NCBI RefSeq assembly: GCF_900129055.1
Contig: NZ_FQUZ01000009.1
Coordinates: forward strand, 40,638 to 103,912
Reading direction: 5' to 3'
From: Lampropedia hyalina DSM 16112
GTDB lineage: Bacteria > Pseudomonadota > Gammaproteobacteria > Burkholderiales > Burkholderiaceae_C
DNA: 63,275 bases
Part shown: piece after piece, positions 1 to 9,204 of the stretch
Layout of the letters: each line of letters opens with the position of its first letter
How positions within the stretch are numbered: the stretch's first letter is position 1
Translations under genes and position numbers: made by a program
The notes under the pieces: generated by a model
Told to the model about the DNA's origin: nothing
What the model saw: only the letters and a program-made list of their open reading frames with translations
Database searches by the model: none

Positions 1-1227
1 AACCGCCTCTACCGCCAATGGTTCGGCACGCACAGCAGCGGCCACCTCAAGCTCATTGCCAAGGCCGGTGTCACCAAGGCCCGGCAGGCCGATACTGCGC
101 CTAGGGAAGGTCTGCAAAACTCTTGCGGTAAGCCCGCGCCCGCCACTGGGATGCAGCGCAAGGCGGATTTTGTGGTCAATAGCGGGGCTATTGACCACAA
201 AAGCCAACGCCGCGATGCGCCCAGTGGCGGGATGCGGGCGGCGCAACGGGTTTTGCAGACCTTCCCTAGTGGCACACCGGCAGAGCCAGCCGCCCACGCC
301 GAGCCGACCACCAAACCCAACCTGGAACACGCGGAAATCTACATCGAACGGCTGGACAAATGGGTGGAAGTGCGCTCGCGCTACCTGGACTGGGTGGATG
401 GCCGACTCGCGCAGATGGTCATCGCCACCGACATCACCGCCCGCAAGCACACCGAGGAACTCGCAGCCCGCCAGGCCGAGCAGGTGCAGAATGTCAGCCG
501 CCTCATCACCATGGGCGAGATGGCATCCAGCGTTGCGCACGAACTGAACCAGCCGCTGGCGGCCATCAGCAACTACACGAACGGCATGATTGCCCGCATC
601 GAGAACCGCAGCATCAGCCTGGAAAACCTGTTGCCACCGCTGGAGAAAACCGCCCATCAGGCGGTGCGGGCTGGGCAGGTGATTCTGCGCATCCGCGAAT
701 TCGTCAAGCGCAGCGCGCCCAAGCGCGAACACTGCCATGCCACGCGCATCGTCACCGAAGCGGTGGAAATCGCCAGCATCGAACTGCGCCGACGCGACAC
801 AAGGCTGGACATCCACCTCGGCGACAACCTGCCCCCGCTGCTGGCCGATGCCATCCTGATCGAACAGGTGCTCATCAACCTGCTGAAAAACGCCGCCGAA
901 GCCATGAGCACCGCACAGACACGCCAGCAGCAGCGGCAGATCACCCTCACTGCCAGTGCGCATGAGCACGGCATTGAGTTCGCCATTGCCGACCACGGGC
1001 CAGGCATTGCGGAAGACCAGATCGCCCACCTGTTCGATGCGTTCTACTCCACCAAGAGCGACGGCCTGGGCATCGGCCTGAACCTGTGCCGCAGTATCGT
1101 GGAATCCCATCAAGGGAAAATCCGGGTTCGCAACCTTTACAATGACGGGGTATTGACAGGCTGCGAATTCTCCTTCTGGCTTCCGGCCAGTTCCGAGGGA
1201 GCCGGCAGCGCACCGGCAACGCCCTGA
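1..1227 (+). CDS. PAS-type sensor histidine kinase, 5' end outside window
   Basis: The frame is open from base 1, so the N-terminus lies upstream of the window. It phosphorylates a partner response regulator, most likely the FixJ-type protein that follows 47 bp downstream. Visible order: the end of a PAS-like domain (VIATDITARK), the dimerisation/phospho-acceptor helix with the H-box SSVAHELNQPLAA, the N-box LINLLKNAAEAM, and the G1 (DHGPGIAEDQ) and G2 (DGLGIGLNL) boxes of the HATPase domain. No transmembrane segment is visible in this part, so it may be a soluble FixL-like sensor. No haem-binding PAS can be judged from what remains. A palindromic element at 101-269 is read through in frame, adding about 55 foreign residues inside or next to the PAS domain, so the sensor may be altered. 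Confidence 0.85.
   Translation, partial: NRLYRQWFGTHSSGHLKLIAKAGVTKARQADTAPREGLQNSCGKPAPATGMQRKADFVVNSGAIDHKSQRRDAPSGGMRAAQRVLQTFPSGTPAEPAAHAEPTTKPNLEHAEIYIERLDKWVEVRSRYLDWVDGRLAQMVIATDITARKHTEELAARQAEQVQNVSRLITMGEMASSVAHELNQPLAAISNYTNGMIARIENRSISLENLLPPLEKTAHQAVRAGQVILRIREFVKRSAPKREHCHATRIVTEAVEIASIELRRRDTRLDIHLGDNLPPLLADAILIEQVLINLLKNAAEAMSTAQTRQQQRQITLTASAHEHGIEFAIADHGPGIAEDQIAHLFDAFYSTKSDGLGIGLNLCRSIVESHQGKIRVRNLYNDGVLTGCEFSFWLPASSEGAGSAPATP
101..269. mobile_element. 169-bp palindromic MITE inserted in the kinase gene
   Basis: Perfect 20-bp terminal arms CTAGGGAAGGTCTGCAAAAC (101-120, complement at 250-269) and a perfect 16-bp central stem TTTTGTGGTCAATAGC (168-183, complement 187-202, loop GGG) make almost the whole segment one long imperfect hairpin. 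Both ends read C-TA-GGG / CCC-TA-G, as expected for a 163-bp element (104-266) that entered a CTAG target and duplicated TA. It has no coding capacity of its own. The 165 added bases are a multiple of three and contain no stop in the kinase frame. The parent transposase family (CTAG/TA-targeting IS, for example IS630- or IS5-like) is inference. Confidence 0.85.
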
Positions 1228-1274
1228 CATGGAACCGCCTTTCCCGCCACTATCCAAGAGACAAACCACACACC

Positions 1275-1910
1275 ATGAACACTGATTCCAAAAAAGGCAC
1301 TGTCTATATCGTCGATGACGACGAGGCCATCCGGGACTCCCTCCAATGGCTGCTCGAAGGCCGCCAGTTCCATGTACGCAGTTTCGACAGCGCGGAATCG
1401 TTCCTCCGACACTATGACCCCAAGGTCGTGGCCTGTCTCATCACCGACGTGCGCATGAACGGCATGTCCGGCCCGGAGTTGCAGGAAAAGCTCATCGAGC
1501 GCGGCTCACCCCTGCCCATTGCCATCATCACCGGCCACGGCGACGTGCCACTGGCCGTCAGCACCATGAAAAAGGGCGCGGTCGATTTCATCCAGAAGCC
1601 CTTCGAGGAAGCTGCCATCACCTCGCTGGTGACCCGGATGCTGGAACAGGCCGAAATCACCTTCAGCGGCCAGCAGGAAGCGGCCAACCGCGAAGCCCTG
1701 CTGGGTCGCCTGACGGCCCGTGAATCGCAGGTGCTGGAGCGCATCGTCGCCGGTCGCCTGAACAAGCAGATCGCCGACGACCTGAACATCAGCATCAAGA
1801 CCGTGGAGGCCCACCGCGCCAACATCATGGAAAAACTCGATGCCAACACCGTGGCCGACTTGCTGAAAGTGGCATTGGGCAGCAGTGGCATGTCCGGCAA
1901 ACCCGCCTGA
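1275..1910 (+). CDS. FixJ/NarL-family response regulator
   Basis: 211-aa two-domain regulator. The receiver domain (about 8-125) has the acidic pocket DDD at 14-16, phospho-acceptor Asp58 (LITDVRMNGM) and the conserved Lys in the QKPF motif. The C-terminal LuxR-type helix-turn-helix (about 142-200) has LTARESQVLERIVAG and IKTVEAHRANIMEKL. It should bind DNA when phosphorylated by the kinase encoded immediately upstream; the 47-bp gap suggests one transcript. FixJ-type regulators often control oxygen, redox or catabolic genes, but no target can be named from this window. Confidence 0.9.
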   Translation: MNTDSKKGTVYIVDDDEAIRDSLQWLLEGRQFHVRSFDSAESFLRHYDPKVVACLITDVRMNGMSGPELQEKLIERGSPLPIAIITGHGDVPLAVSTMKKGAVDFIQKPFEEAAITSLVTRMLEQAEITFSGQQEAANREALLGRLTARESQVLERIVAGRLNKQIADDLNISIKTVEAHRANIMEKLDANTVADLLKVALGSSGMSGKPA

Positions 1911-1968
1911 GCCAAGTCTCCCGCAGCGTTCCTGTTTCCTTTCCCCACCCACCCCCGAAGGATCTCCC

Positions 1969-2253
1969 ATGAACACCTACTTTTTTGAAAACAGCCGCCA
2001 GTTTCTGGAACGCCTGATTCAGGACGACCCCAGCAACACCTCGCTGGTGCAGGCCTACACGCGCCTGATCGAAAAGTATGCCGACCTGGAAATCTCCCAG
2101 TTCGAACAAAACACCAGCTTCAACAAAGATTTCAACAAGAACCAGACCGAAATCACCAAGAACCAGCAGACCACCCAGTCGGAAATCATCAAGAAGCAGG
2201 TGGAAAAAGGCGTGATGCCCGCCCAGAGCAGCCTGCAACAACTGGGACTCTGA
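1969..2253 (+). CDS. 94-aa hypothetical, Asn/Gln/Lys-rich helical protein
   Basis: Small protein of unknown function following the response regulator by 58 bp and closed by a strong terminator, so it is probably the third gene of that operon. The start is the ATG preceded by GAAGGATC. The first half (ENSRQFLERLIQ, LVQAYTRLIEKYADLE) looks helical. The second half is polar with a repetitive pattern (FNKDFNKNQTEITKNQ) typical of an extended helix or coiled coil. No signal peptide or membrane segment. I do not recognise the family. Confidence 0.65.
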   Translation: MNTYFFENSRQFLERLIQDDPSNTSLVQAYTRLIEKYADLEISQFEQNTSFNKDFNKNQTEITKNQQTTQSEIIKKQVEKGVMPAQSSLQQLGL

Positions 2254-2273
2254 CCGCCCCGCATCCCTGCCTG

Positions 2274-2323
2274 CCACCCGAACGCGAACGGCCCGCAAAA
2301 AGAGCACCGTTCGGGTGGTTTTT
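2274..2323 (+). terminator. Rho-independent terminator
   Basis: An 11-bp perfect stem, CCACCCGAACG (2274-2284) with its complement at 2308-2318, followed directly by TTTTTC. It ends the kinase/regulator operon 26 bp before folD. Confidence 0.8.
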
Positions 2324-2349
2324 CGCGTTCCTGCCCACTGCCTCACACC

Positions 2350-3219
2350 ATGCCAGCCCAAATCATCGACGGCCTCGCGCTGTCCAAGAAACTCCGCCTC
2401 GCCATTGCAGACCAAGTGACCTCCCTGAAACAGCGGGGCATTCAGCCCGGTCTGGCCGTGGTGCTGGTGGGCGACAACCCCGCCTCGCAGGTGTATGTGC
2501 GCAACAAGATCAAGGCATGCGAGGATGCAGGCATCCACTCGGTGCTGGAGAAATACGAAGCCGACTTCAGCGAGGCCGATCTGCTGGCCCGCATCGAAGC
2601 CCTGAACCACGACCCCGCCATCCACGGCATCCTGGTGCAACTGCCCCTGCCCGCCCACATCAATGAGCAGAAGGTGCTGGAAGCCATCTCGGCGCAGAAA
2701 GACGTGGACGGCTTTCACGTCAGCAGTGCGGGCGCGCTGATGACCGGCCTGCCCGGCTTCTGGCCCTGCACCCCGCATGGCTGCCTGAAAATGCTCGACG
2801 ACATTGGCTACGATCTGCGCGGCAAGCACGCCGTGGTGGTCGGGCGCAGCAACATCGTCGGCAAGCCAATGGCCCTGATGCTGCTCTCGCGCAGTGCCAC
2901 CGTCACCATCTGCCACAGTGCCACGCAGAACCTGGCCGCCTTCACCCGCCAGGCCGATGTCATCGTCGCTGCCGTAGGCAAGCAAAACCTCATCACAGCC
3001 GACATGGTCAAGCCCGGCGCAATCGTCATCGATGTCGGCATGAACCGCAACGCCGAAGGCAAGCTCTGCGGCGACGTGGATTTTGATGGCGTGCGCGAAG
3101 TCGCAGGCTGGATTACCCCTGTGCCCGGCGGTGTCGGCCCCATGACCATCACCATGCTGCTGGACAACACCCTGCAATCGGCCGAACGCAGCGCGGCTGT
3201 ACGGCAGACTGCGGCCTGA
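2350..3219 (+). CDS. folD: Bifunctional methylene-THF dehydrogenase/cyclohydrolase FolD
   Basis: Interconverts 5,10-methylene-, 5,10-methenyl- and 10-formyl-tetrahydrofolate in the cytoplasm with NADP. At 289 aa it has the usual family length. Signature stretches are present: [16 protein letters not shown] with the catalytic Lys, QLPLPAHI, the Rossmann segment [12 protein letters not shown] and the C-terminal [11 protein letters not shown] 5-formyl-THF cyclo-ligase is encoded 2 kb downstream on the other strand, giving a loose one-carbon cluster. The N-terminus [13 protein letters not shown] fits the family start. Confidence 0.97.
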   Translation: MPAQIIDGLALSKKLRLAIADQVTSLKQRGIQPGLAVVLVGDNPASQVYVRNKIKACEDAGIHSVLEKYEADFSEADLLARIEALNHDPAIHGILVQLPLPAHINEQKVLEAISAQKDVDGFHVSSAGALMTGLPGFWPCTPHGCLKMLDDIGYDLRGKHAVVVGRSNIVGKPMALMLLSRSATVTICHSATQNLAAFTRQADVIVAAVGKQNLITADMVKPGAIVIDVGMNRNAEGKLCGDVDFDGVREVAGWITPVPGGVGPMTITMLLDNTLQSAERSAAVRQTAA

Positions 3220-3227
3220 AAGCAGCC

Positions 3228-3737
3228 ATGCTGCACATTCGCCCAGCACGGATGGCCGACCTGCCTGCCATCATGCGCATTCAGGCACAGTGCTATACGG
3301 CCATCGTGCCCGAATCGGCGGCCTCGATGGGCGCGAAAATCCAGGCCTCGCCCGACACCTGCCTGGTGGCCAGTGCAGGCACGGATGCCGATCTGTGCGC
3401 CTACTTCTTGGCAGTGCCGTGGCGATTCGACAGCCCGCCCAGTCTAGATCAGGCCCACTGCACCCTGCCTGCCGAACCCGATTGCCTGTACCTGCATGAT
3501 CTGGCCGTCGCCCCCGCCCGCCGCAGCACCGGTGCAGGCCATGCGCTGGTACAAAAAATGTTGGCAGTCTTCCGTGACAGCCCATTCGACAAAGCCTGCC
3601 TGATTGCCATTCAGGGGGCACGCACCTACTGGCAAAAGCACGGCTTCGAGCCTGTTCTGCCTCTGGCCCCGGCCCTGCATCACCAGATCAGTGGCTATGG
3701 AGCAGATGCCCGCTACATGCAGCTACTGCGCCCCTGA
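3228..3737 (+). CDS. GNAT-family N-acetyltransferase
   Basis: 169-aa protein starting [16 protein letters not shown], the usual first strand and helix of a GNAT domain. The acetyl-CoA loop region follows [21 protein letters not shown] (motif A, R-x-x-G-x-G/A-like), and the C-terminal part [10 protein letters not shown] is the typical GNAT ending. The acceptor substrate is unknown. It begins 8 bp after folD, so is probably co-transcribed, and its 3' end overlaps the convergent cca gene by 15 bp. Confidence 0.85.
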   Translation: MLHIRPARMADLPAIMRIQAQCYTAIVPESAASMGAKIQASPDTCLVASAGTDADLCAYFLAVPWRFDSPPSLDQAHCTLPAEPDCLYLHDLAVAPARRSTGAGHALVQKMLAVFRDSPFDKACLIAIQGARTYWQKHGFEPVLPLAPALHHQISGYGADARYMQLLRP

Positions 3738-4973
3738 CCCAGCCTGCCACTGCCCCACGGCAGCCACCCGCGCAACATGAATCTGCTGGCCGATCTGTTC
3801 GCCCCGCAACCCCTGCCGGGCGGCTGCCGCCGCAACGTGTGCGGTATCGATGCCCTGGGCCTGCTGCAAGGCCGCTTGCAGCAAGGGCCGCTGGGGATAA
3901 GACTTGTCCTGCCAACCCAGCCTGCCGCGCACATCGCACTCACAGGCCCACAAAGCCAGCGCGAAACGCTCCGGCCGCCGGAACGCATCGCAACGCTCCA
4001 GCAACTGCACGATGGCCTCGGCATCCGTCTCCAGACTGCGGTGGATATTGGCATGCTCCAGAGCCACCAGACTGGCCAGGGAATGCACATCGGCAGGCAC
4101 CTTGAGCCGTTGCGACACCTCGGCCTCCAGCAGATGGCTGCGCTGCTCGTGGCCGGTGTGGCGCGGCAGCACCTCAGCAGGCGTGTTGCCCTTGCCCAGA
4201 TCGTGCAACAGGGCAGCATAGCGCACGGCCAGCGGAGCATCCAGTTGCACGGCCATGTCCAGCACCAGCATGGTGTGGATGCCCGCATCCACTTCCGGGT
4301 GGTAATCGGCACGCTGGGCCACCCCCCACAGACAATCCAGCTCGGGCAGCAGTACCTTCAGGGCACCGCAGGCACGCAACACATCCACCATGCGCGAGGG
4401 CCGCGCCTCCATCAGCCCGCGTGCCAGTTCCTGCCAGACCCGCTCCGGCACCAGATGATCCACCTCGCCCGCCTGCACCATCTCCTGCATCAGCAGCATG
4501 GTCTCGGCAGCCACCGAAAAGCCATCGAAACGCGCGGCAAAACGTGCCACGCGCAGAATCCGCACCGGGTCTTCGCGGAACGCCCCGGTGACGTGGCGCA
4601 GAACCCTGTCCTGCAAATCCTGCTGCCCCCGATACGGGTCGTGCAGCACCTCCTGCCCCTGTGCATCTGTGCCGATGGCCATGGCATTGATGGTCAGGTC
4701 GCGCCGCGCCAGGTCCTGCTCCAGCGTGACATCCGGGGCGGCATACACGGCAAAGCCCTTGTAACCGTGGCCGCTCTTGCGCTCGGTGCGCGCCAGGGCA
4801 TATTCTTCGTGGGTCTGCGGATGCAGAAACACCGGAAAATCCTTGCCCACCGGCAAGAAGCCCTGCGCCAGCATCTGCTGCGGGCTGGCTCCCACCACCA
4901 GCCAGTCACGGTCGTGAACGGGAATACCCAGCAACTGGTCGCGCACCGCTCCGCCCACCTTGTAAATCTGCAT
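3723..4973 (-). CDS. cca: Multifunctional CCA tRNA nucleotidyltransferase
   Basis: Adds or repairs the 3' CCA of tRNAs. The nucleotidyltransferase core is clear at the N-terminus: [12 protein letters not shown], then the metal-binding HDRDW, and [12 protein letters not shown]-terminal HD-type phosphohydrolase domain is suggested by [13 protein letters not shown] and [10 protein letters not shown], as in long proteobacterial Cca. The ATG at 4973 (MQIYKVGG) matches the conserved family N-terminus and has AGGA upstream. A GTG at 5000 overlapping the neighbour is less likely. Co-directional with the cyclo-ligase gene (24-bp gap). Confidence 0.95.
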   Translation of the reverse strand: MQIYKVGGAVRDQLLGIPVHDRDWLVVGASPQQMLAQGFLPVGKDFPVFLHPQTHEEYALARTERKSGHGYKGFAVYAAPDVTLEQDLARRDLTINAMAIGTDAQGQEVLHDPYRGQQDLQDRVLRHVTGAFREDPVRILRVARFAARFDGFSVAAETMLLMQEMVQAGEVDHLVPERVWQELARGLMEARPSRMVDVLRACGALKVLLPELDCLWGVAQRADYHPEVDAGIHTMLVLDMAVQLDAPLAVRYAALLHDLGKGNTPAEVLPRHTGHEQRSHLLEAEVSQRLKVPADVHSLASLVALEHANIHRSLETDAEAIVQLLERCDAFRRPERFALALWACECDVRGRLGWQDKSYPQRPLLQAALQQAQGIDTAHVAAAAARQGLRGEQIGQQIHVARVAAVGQWQAGSGAQ

Positions 4974-4996
4974 TCCCTGTTCCTTTCCGTATTGGT

Positions 4997-5572
4997 TCAC
5001 ATCACCGGCCAGACCACCCCGTGGTTGTTCAGAATCGTCTCCAGCGGCACATCGTGCGGCTGCGGTTCAAAATCTTCAATGAATCCATCCGTATATCCCA
5101 GCCCGACCGTATAGGGCCGAGGTTGCAGATCGGCCAGCGTGCGATCATAAAAGCCCCCGCCATAGCCCAGCCGGTAGCCGCCTGCACCATAGCCCACGCA
5201 CGGCACGAACAGCAAGGTCGGCTCCAGCAGTTCCGTATCCTTGGGTTTGGGGATACCATAGGCATCTTCTTCCATCGGACAACCCGGATACCATGCCTGA
5301 AAACGCAGTGTGCGATGCACCTTGTCCACTACCGGCAGGCCAATGCGGCGCAGTGCCGGCTCCTCCAGCAGTTCGCCATCTTCCTTCCAGCGATGCAGCG
5401 CGGGCAACGGGTCGAACTCGCCCTTGATCGGCCAGTACGCACCGATGACCGTCTCCGGGCGCGTCACCAGCCACATGCGCAGCACCTGCTGGAGCTGATC
5501 GTTCTTCTGCACGCGATCGGTCATATTGACCCGTTGATTCACAAGGAATTTTCGCAGGGCGGCTTTGTCCAT
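4997..5572 (-). CDS. 5-formyltetrahydrofolate cyclo-ligase
   Basis: Converts 5-formyl-THF to 5,10-methenyl-THF with ATP. The 191-aa product carries the family motif [11 protein letters not shown] near the C-terminus and an N-terminal basic helix ([12 protein letters not shown]). The start at 5572 gives the normal length; reading further upstream would run into the divergent slt gene. Its stop lies just before cca, so the two are likely one transcript. Confidence 0.93.
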   Translation of the reverse strand: MDKAALRKFLVNQRVNMTDRVQKNDQLQQVLRMWLVTRPETVIGAYWPIKGEFDPLPALHRWKEDGELLEEPALRRIGLPVVDKVHRTLRFQAWYPGCPMEEDAYGIPKPKDTELLEPTLLFVPCVGYGAGGYRLGYGGGFYDRTLADLQPRPYTVGLGYTDGFIEDFEPQPHDVPLETILNNHGVVWPVM

Positions 5573-5588
5573 CTCATAATCCTCTGTT

Positions 5589-7595
5589 ATGCAACCGACC
5601 CACATTCTGACACCACTTTGCGCCGCGCTCGGCCTGACCGCCAGCCTGTTCTGTCTGCCCGCCCAGGCGCAGAATGCCCCCTCCACCGCCCAGGCCCAGC
5701 AAGCCCTGCTGAGCATGAAAACCGCCTTCGCCGCCAAGGATCGCGCCACCCTCACCCGCCTGCTGCCCAATGTGCGCGGCCACGCGCTGGAAGGTTGGGG
5801 AGCCTACTGGGAACTCACCGCCCGACTGCGCGATGCCCCGCGCCATGAAGTGGATGCCTTTCTCGCACAATGGCGCGGCACCTACTACGAAGACCGCCTG
5901 CGCAACGACTGGCTGCTGCTGCTGGGCGAACGCCGCGCCTGGTCGGAATTCAGCCACTACCTCAGCGGCTACCGCATGCACGACGACCCGCAGGTGCAGT
6001 GCTATAGCCTGCTGATCGACTGGGTGCAAGACAAGGCCCCTGCCGATGTCGGCGCACAAGTACGCGATCTCTGGCACAACCAGCGCAATGCCGACGATGG
6101 CTGCACGCATGCCGCCTCCGAGCTGTCGGCCGCTGGCATCATCAAGCAGGCCGACCTCTGGCAACGCGCCCGCATCGGGGCACACCACAACCGCCCCGCC
6201 GTGGTGCGCAGTGCCATCCTGCTGGCCGCGCCCGACTCCCTGCCCTTTGTCAATGACGCCATCGGCAAGCCCGCAGCCTTTCTGGCCCACCGCGACACCG
6301 CCACGAATCCCGCCCGCCGCGCACTCGTGCCACTGGCACTGACACGGCTGGCCAGCAGCGACTTCAGCCAGGCCGCCCAGCAACTGCGCAGCCAATGGGC
6401 GGCGCAGATGGACAGGGCCGATCAGGACTGGGTCTGGGGCAGCATTGGCCGCTGGGCGGCCATCCGTCGCTCCGACGATGCCATCAGCCACTTCCGCCAG
6501 GTGCGTGACGAACGCAACCTGCACGGCGAGCACCTGGAATGGAAAGTGCGCACCGCCCTGCGCCACGGCGACTGGGCGCAGGTCAGCCGCAGCATCCAGG
6601 CCATGCCGCCTGCCATGCAGCAAAACAGCACCTGGGTGTACTGGCAGGCCCGTGCCCTGCAAGCGGCCAGTGCCGATGCCAACGCCCAGCTCCAGGCCCG
6701 CAACCTCATGCAAAGCATTGCCGGAAACAGTGGCTACTATGAACAACTGGCCCAGCACTGGCTGGGCGGCAAAGTCAGCGTCATACCCGAACCCCCGCCA
6801 CTGACCGCCGACGAAAAAGCCCGCGCCCGCACCAACCCCAGCCTGCAACGCGGCATTGCCGCCATCCAGAATGGCCTGCGCAGCGAAGGTGTGCGGGAAT
6901 GGAACTACGCGATCAACCTGCACATTCCCGGCGGCATGAACGACCGCGACCTGCTCGCCGCTGCCGACCTCGCCTGCCAGCACCAGGTCTGGGATCGCTG
7001 CATCAACACCAGCGAACGCACCCGCACCACCACCAGCCTGGCACAGCGTTACCCCATGCCCTTCCGCGAAGCCGTGGTGCAACGCACCCGCAGCATCGAC
7101 CTCGACCCGGCCTACGTCTATGGCCTGATCCGCCAGGAAAGCCGCTTCATCATGGATGCCCGCTCCGGCGTGGGGGCCTCTGGCTTGATGCAGGTCATGC
7201 CCGCCACCGCCAAATGGACGGCCAACAAAATCGGCATGACCGACTTCCGCCCCAGCGACATCAACCACAAGGAAACCAATATCGCCATTGGCACCGCCTA
7301 CCTGAAGCTGGCACTCGATGAATTCTCCGGCTCCATGCCACTGGCCGCCGCCGCCTACAACGCCGGCCCCGGCAGACCCCGCGCCTGGCGCAACGGCCCG
7401 GAACTCGAAGCAGCCATCTGGGCGGAAAACATCCCGTTCAACGAAACCCGCGACTATGTGCAAAAGGTACTGGCCAACGCCACCGTGTACTCCGCCATCC
7501 TGACCGGCCAGCCCCAGTCACTGCCCAGCCGTCTGGGCCAGACCATCGGCCCACGCCAAAGCGGCGAACCCGTGGCCATTGCCGACCTGCCCTGA
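5589..7595 (+). CDS. slt: Soluble lytic murein transglycosylase (Slt70 type)
   Basis: 668-aa periplasmic enzyme cleaving the MurNAc-GlcNAc bond of peptidoglycan with formation of 1,6-anhydroMurNAc. It has a cleavable signal peptide (hydrophobic stretch ending LPAQAQ, about residue 27), a long all-alpha superhelical region (about 30-470), and a C-terminal SLT catalytic domain. The catalytic Glu517 is in YGLIRQESRF, followed by SGLMQVMPATA and the AAYNAGPGR motif. Divergent from the cyclo-ligase gene with a 16-bp gap between start codons, so the promoters must overlap the genes. Confidence 0.95.
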   Translation: MQPTHILTPLCAALGLTASLFCLPAQAQNAPSTAQAQQALLSMKTAFAAKDRATLTRLLPNVRGHALEGWGAYWELTARLRDAPRHEVDAFLAQWRGTYYEDRLRNDWLLLLGERRAWSEFSHYLSGYRMHDDPQVQCYSLLIDWVQDKAPADVGAQVRDLWHNQRNADDGCTHAASELSAAGIIKQADLWQRARIGAHHNRPAVVRSAILLAAPDSLPFVNDAIGKPAAFLAHRDTATNPARRALVPLALTRLASSDFSQAAQQLRSQWAAQMDRADQDWVWGSIGRWAAIRRSDDAISHFRQVRDERNLHGEHLEWKVRTALRHGDWAQVSRSIQAMPPAMQQNSTWVYWQARALQAASADANAQLQARNLMQSIAGNSGYYEQLAQHWLGGKVSVIPEPPPLTADEKARARTNPSLQRGIAAIQNGLRSEGVREWNYAINLHIPGGMNDRDLLAAADLACQHQVWDRCINTSERTRTTTSLAQRYPMPFREAVVQRTRSIDLDPAYVYGLIRQESRFIMDARSGVGASGLMQVMPATAKWTANKIGMTDFRPSDINHKETNIAIGTAYLKLALDEFSGSMPLAAAAYNAGPGRPRAWRNGPELEAAIWAENIPFNETRDYVQKVLANATVYSAILTGQPQSLPSRLGQTIGPRQSGEPVAIADLP

Positions 7596-7616
7596 TAAAC
7601 CGTCAGACCATGGCCG

Positions 7617-8567
7617 TCAGTCACGGCCACCGGACCGGTGTTGGATGGCACTCGGTCTGGCGGGCGTTTTTCGGATGAGGCGCGCAGGCTTATTGGTTGC
7701 CTTCAGCCACTCCTCCAGCCGCTGTTCCGCCACCAACGCCCTGCGCTCCAGCACCCCACTCTGGGCAAGCTCTGCCTCCAGCCTGCCCTGTACCGTGGCC
7801 AGTTGCCCAATACCATCCTCGCGCTCACGCTGCAAACGTTCGGCCTGCTCGCGTGTCTTGGCCAACAAGGCTTCGGCATGGCGGGTTTCTTCCCGCGCCT
7901 CCGCAACCTGAAGCATCACATGCTTCCTGACCCCCTCCAGGCGTTCCGTAGCCTTGCCCATCTCGGTGCGGAACTCCCTCTCCTGCGCCACCATCGAAGC
8001 CTGAAGCGCGGCCAGTCGGACTTCCGCTGCCGCCCGCTCATCGGCAAGCTGCCGCCGCGCCTCGGCCTGTGCCTGAACCAACTGCTGCTCCAGAGTCTGC
8101 TGGCGTGATTGCGCCATCTCCAGATTGCCTTGCAACTGAAGCAACTCCTCCCGCAGCCGCTCACCAACCACCTTCTGCGCCTGCCATTGCGCCTCCAGCC
8201 CAGCCCCTCGGTCGCGCTCACTCGCTAAAGCCGACTCCAGCGTTTGCGCCTGCTGCACCGCAGCGTCGCGTTCCGCTTCGATGTTCTCCCGCTGCTGCTC
8301 GAAGGTTTTTTCACCCTCCTTCACGGCCAGCGTCCACAACGAAGTCATGGCCTGAACAATCACCGGCGGAATCCCGCTGTGCAGTGCGTGGAATTTGGCC
8401 TGCTCGCCTTTCCACAGCTTTAGCTCGTCATTGATGGTCGTGCGACTGCCTTGCCGAATCTCGGCATGAATCAAATCCACCGTCAGCTCATGCGGACTAC
8501 GCCCTTCTGCCACCAGATTGGCAGCAGCCTCGCGTGTGCGCATACGTGTATCACTGGTACGCCCCAT
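7617..8567 (-). CDS. KfrA-like DNA-binding coiled-coil protein
   Basis: 316-aa protein with an N-terminal helix-turn-helix-like region (about 1-60: TREAAANLVAEGRSPHELTV followed by IHAEIRQGSRTTINDEL), the layout of KfrA N-terminal domains. Then comes an almost uninterrupted coiled coil (about 90-290) rich in Glu, Gln, Arg and Ala, and a basic tail. KfrA proteins are autorepressors and plasmid-stability factors; chromosomal relatives are often found in genomic islands. Start chosen at MGRTSDTR with AAAGGA upstream. A 16-bp palindrome sits 39 bp upstream and is a plausible autoregulatory operator. It marks the edge of the AT-rich accessory patch. Confidence 0.75.
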   Translation of the reverse strand: MGRTSDTRMRTREAAANLVAEGRSPHELTVDLIHAEIRQGSRTTINDELKLWKGEQAKFHALHSGIPPVIVQAMTSLWTLAVKEGEKTFEQQRENIEAERDAAVQQAQTLESALASERDRGAGLEAQWQAQKVVGERLREELLQLQGNLEMAQSRQQTLEQQLVQAQAEARRQLADERAAAEVRLAALQASMVAQEREFRTEMGKATERLEGVRKHVMLQVAEAREETRHAEALLAKTREQAERLQREREDGIGQLATVQGRLEAELAQSGVLERRALVAEQRLEEWLKATNKPARLIRKTPARPSAIQHRSGGRD

Positions 8568-8605
8568 ATCTGCATCCTTTAAAAATATCATATACATAAG
8601 TATAA

Positions 8606-8621
8606 CGTTATTTCTATAACG
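8606..8621. promoter_or_regulatory. Candidate operator upstream of the kfrA-like gene
   Basis: Perfect inverted repeat CGTTATTTCTATAACG (6-bp arms, 4-bp spacer) in an AT-rich stretch just upstream of the start at 8567. KfrA-type proteins bind such palindromes over their own promoter. The assignment is by position only. Confidence 0.4.
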
Positions 8622-8807
8622 ATTTATCCATAAAATTTATGATAATTTTGATAATCGAAAAATTTTTACCTGAACGTTGGCAAAATGGCTCGATGTTGTG
8701 TCACTGCCCCTGAGTTGCATCAGGGAAAGCAGCCTCATGTTGGAATTGCCCCAATACCGACCGAAATACTGGGGAAGGAGCGCGCATGGCTGCGATTGCA
8801 GCAGCTC

Positions 8808-8834
8808 TCAGCCCCGTATCAAGTACGGGGCTGA
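8808..8834. repeat. 27-bp hairpin repeat
   Basis: Perfect 11-bp arms TCAGCCCCGTA / TACGGGGCTGA around the loop TCAAG. This looks like a REP-type dispersed palindrome; it is not associated with a gene end here. Confidence 0.55.
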
Positions 8835-8963
8835 CTTTGTTGATACAGCATCCGGTTGCAAGGCCAGTCTTGGCCACCGGGGGCGATTGCCAGCCTCGTC
8901 TCTGGAGCCGGATCAAGTGTTTGAGAAGGTGAGCATTTCAACCGCCCTTGCCCCTCAACCTAC

Positions 8964-9067
8964 CGTCATTCCGGCGCAGGCCGGAATCCAGTAACCCCCT
9001 GTGCGATTGGGCAATAGCGGTGTTTTTTCAATGTCGTCACTGGATTCCGGCCTGCGCCGGAATGACG
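8964..9067. repeat. Inverted pair of REP-like repeats
   Basis: The 29-bp unit beginning CGTCATTCCGGCGCAGGCC (8964-8992), itself containing a small palindrome CCGGCGCAGGCCGG, recurs as an exact inverted copy at 9039-9067, with a 46-bp unique spacer. This arrangement (REP doublet, BIME-like) is common in proteobacterial intergenic DNA and is mobilised by TnpA-REP transposases; none is in the window. Confidence 0.8.
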
Positions 9068-9204
9068 AGGCCGGGTAAGTTCACAAAATGTGGGAATGCA
9101 ACTGAAAATACACAAGCGACGCAGCAAGAATCAATAAAGATCAATTCGATACCGACACACTTATGTGTAATAGCTTCTCTCAAAGAGGTACTTGTATTCG
9201 GAAT

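Larger units (their letters stand above)
8568..9204. other. Gene-free AT-rich region with dispersed palindromes
   Basis: No convincing gene in this 637-bp stretch. Frames that are open lack start signals and recognisable protein. It holds the KfrA-type operator, a hairpin at 8808-8834 and an inverted pair of 29-bp repeats at 8964-9067. Base composition drops sharply relative to the flanking slt gene. Confidence 0.6.

Noticed and set aside
8677-8994. Plus-strand frame of 105 codons
   Set aside because: It runs through the REP-like palindromes, has no ribosome-binding site and shows no protein-like pattern.
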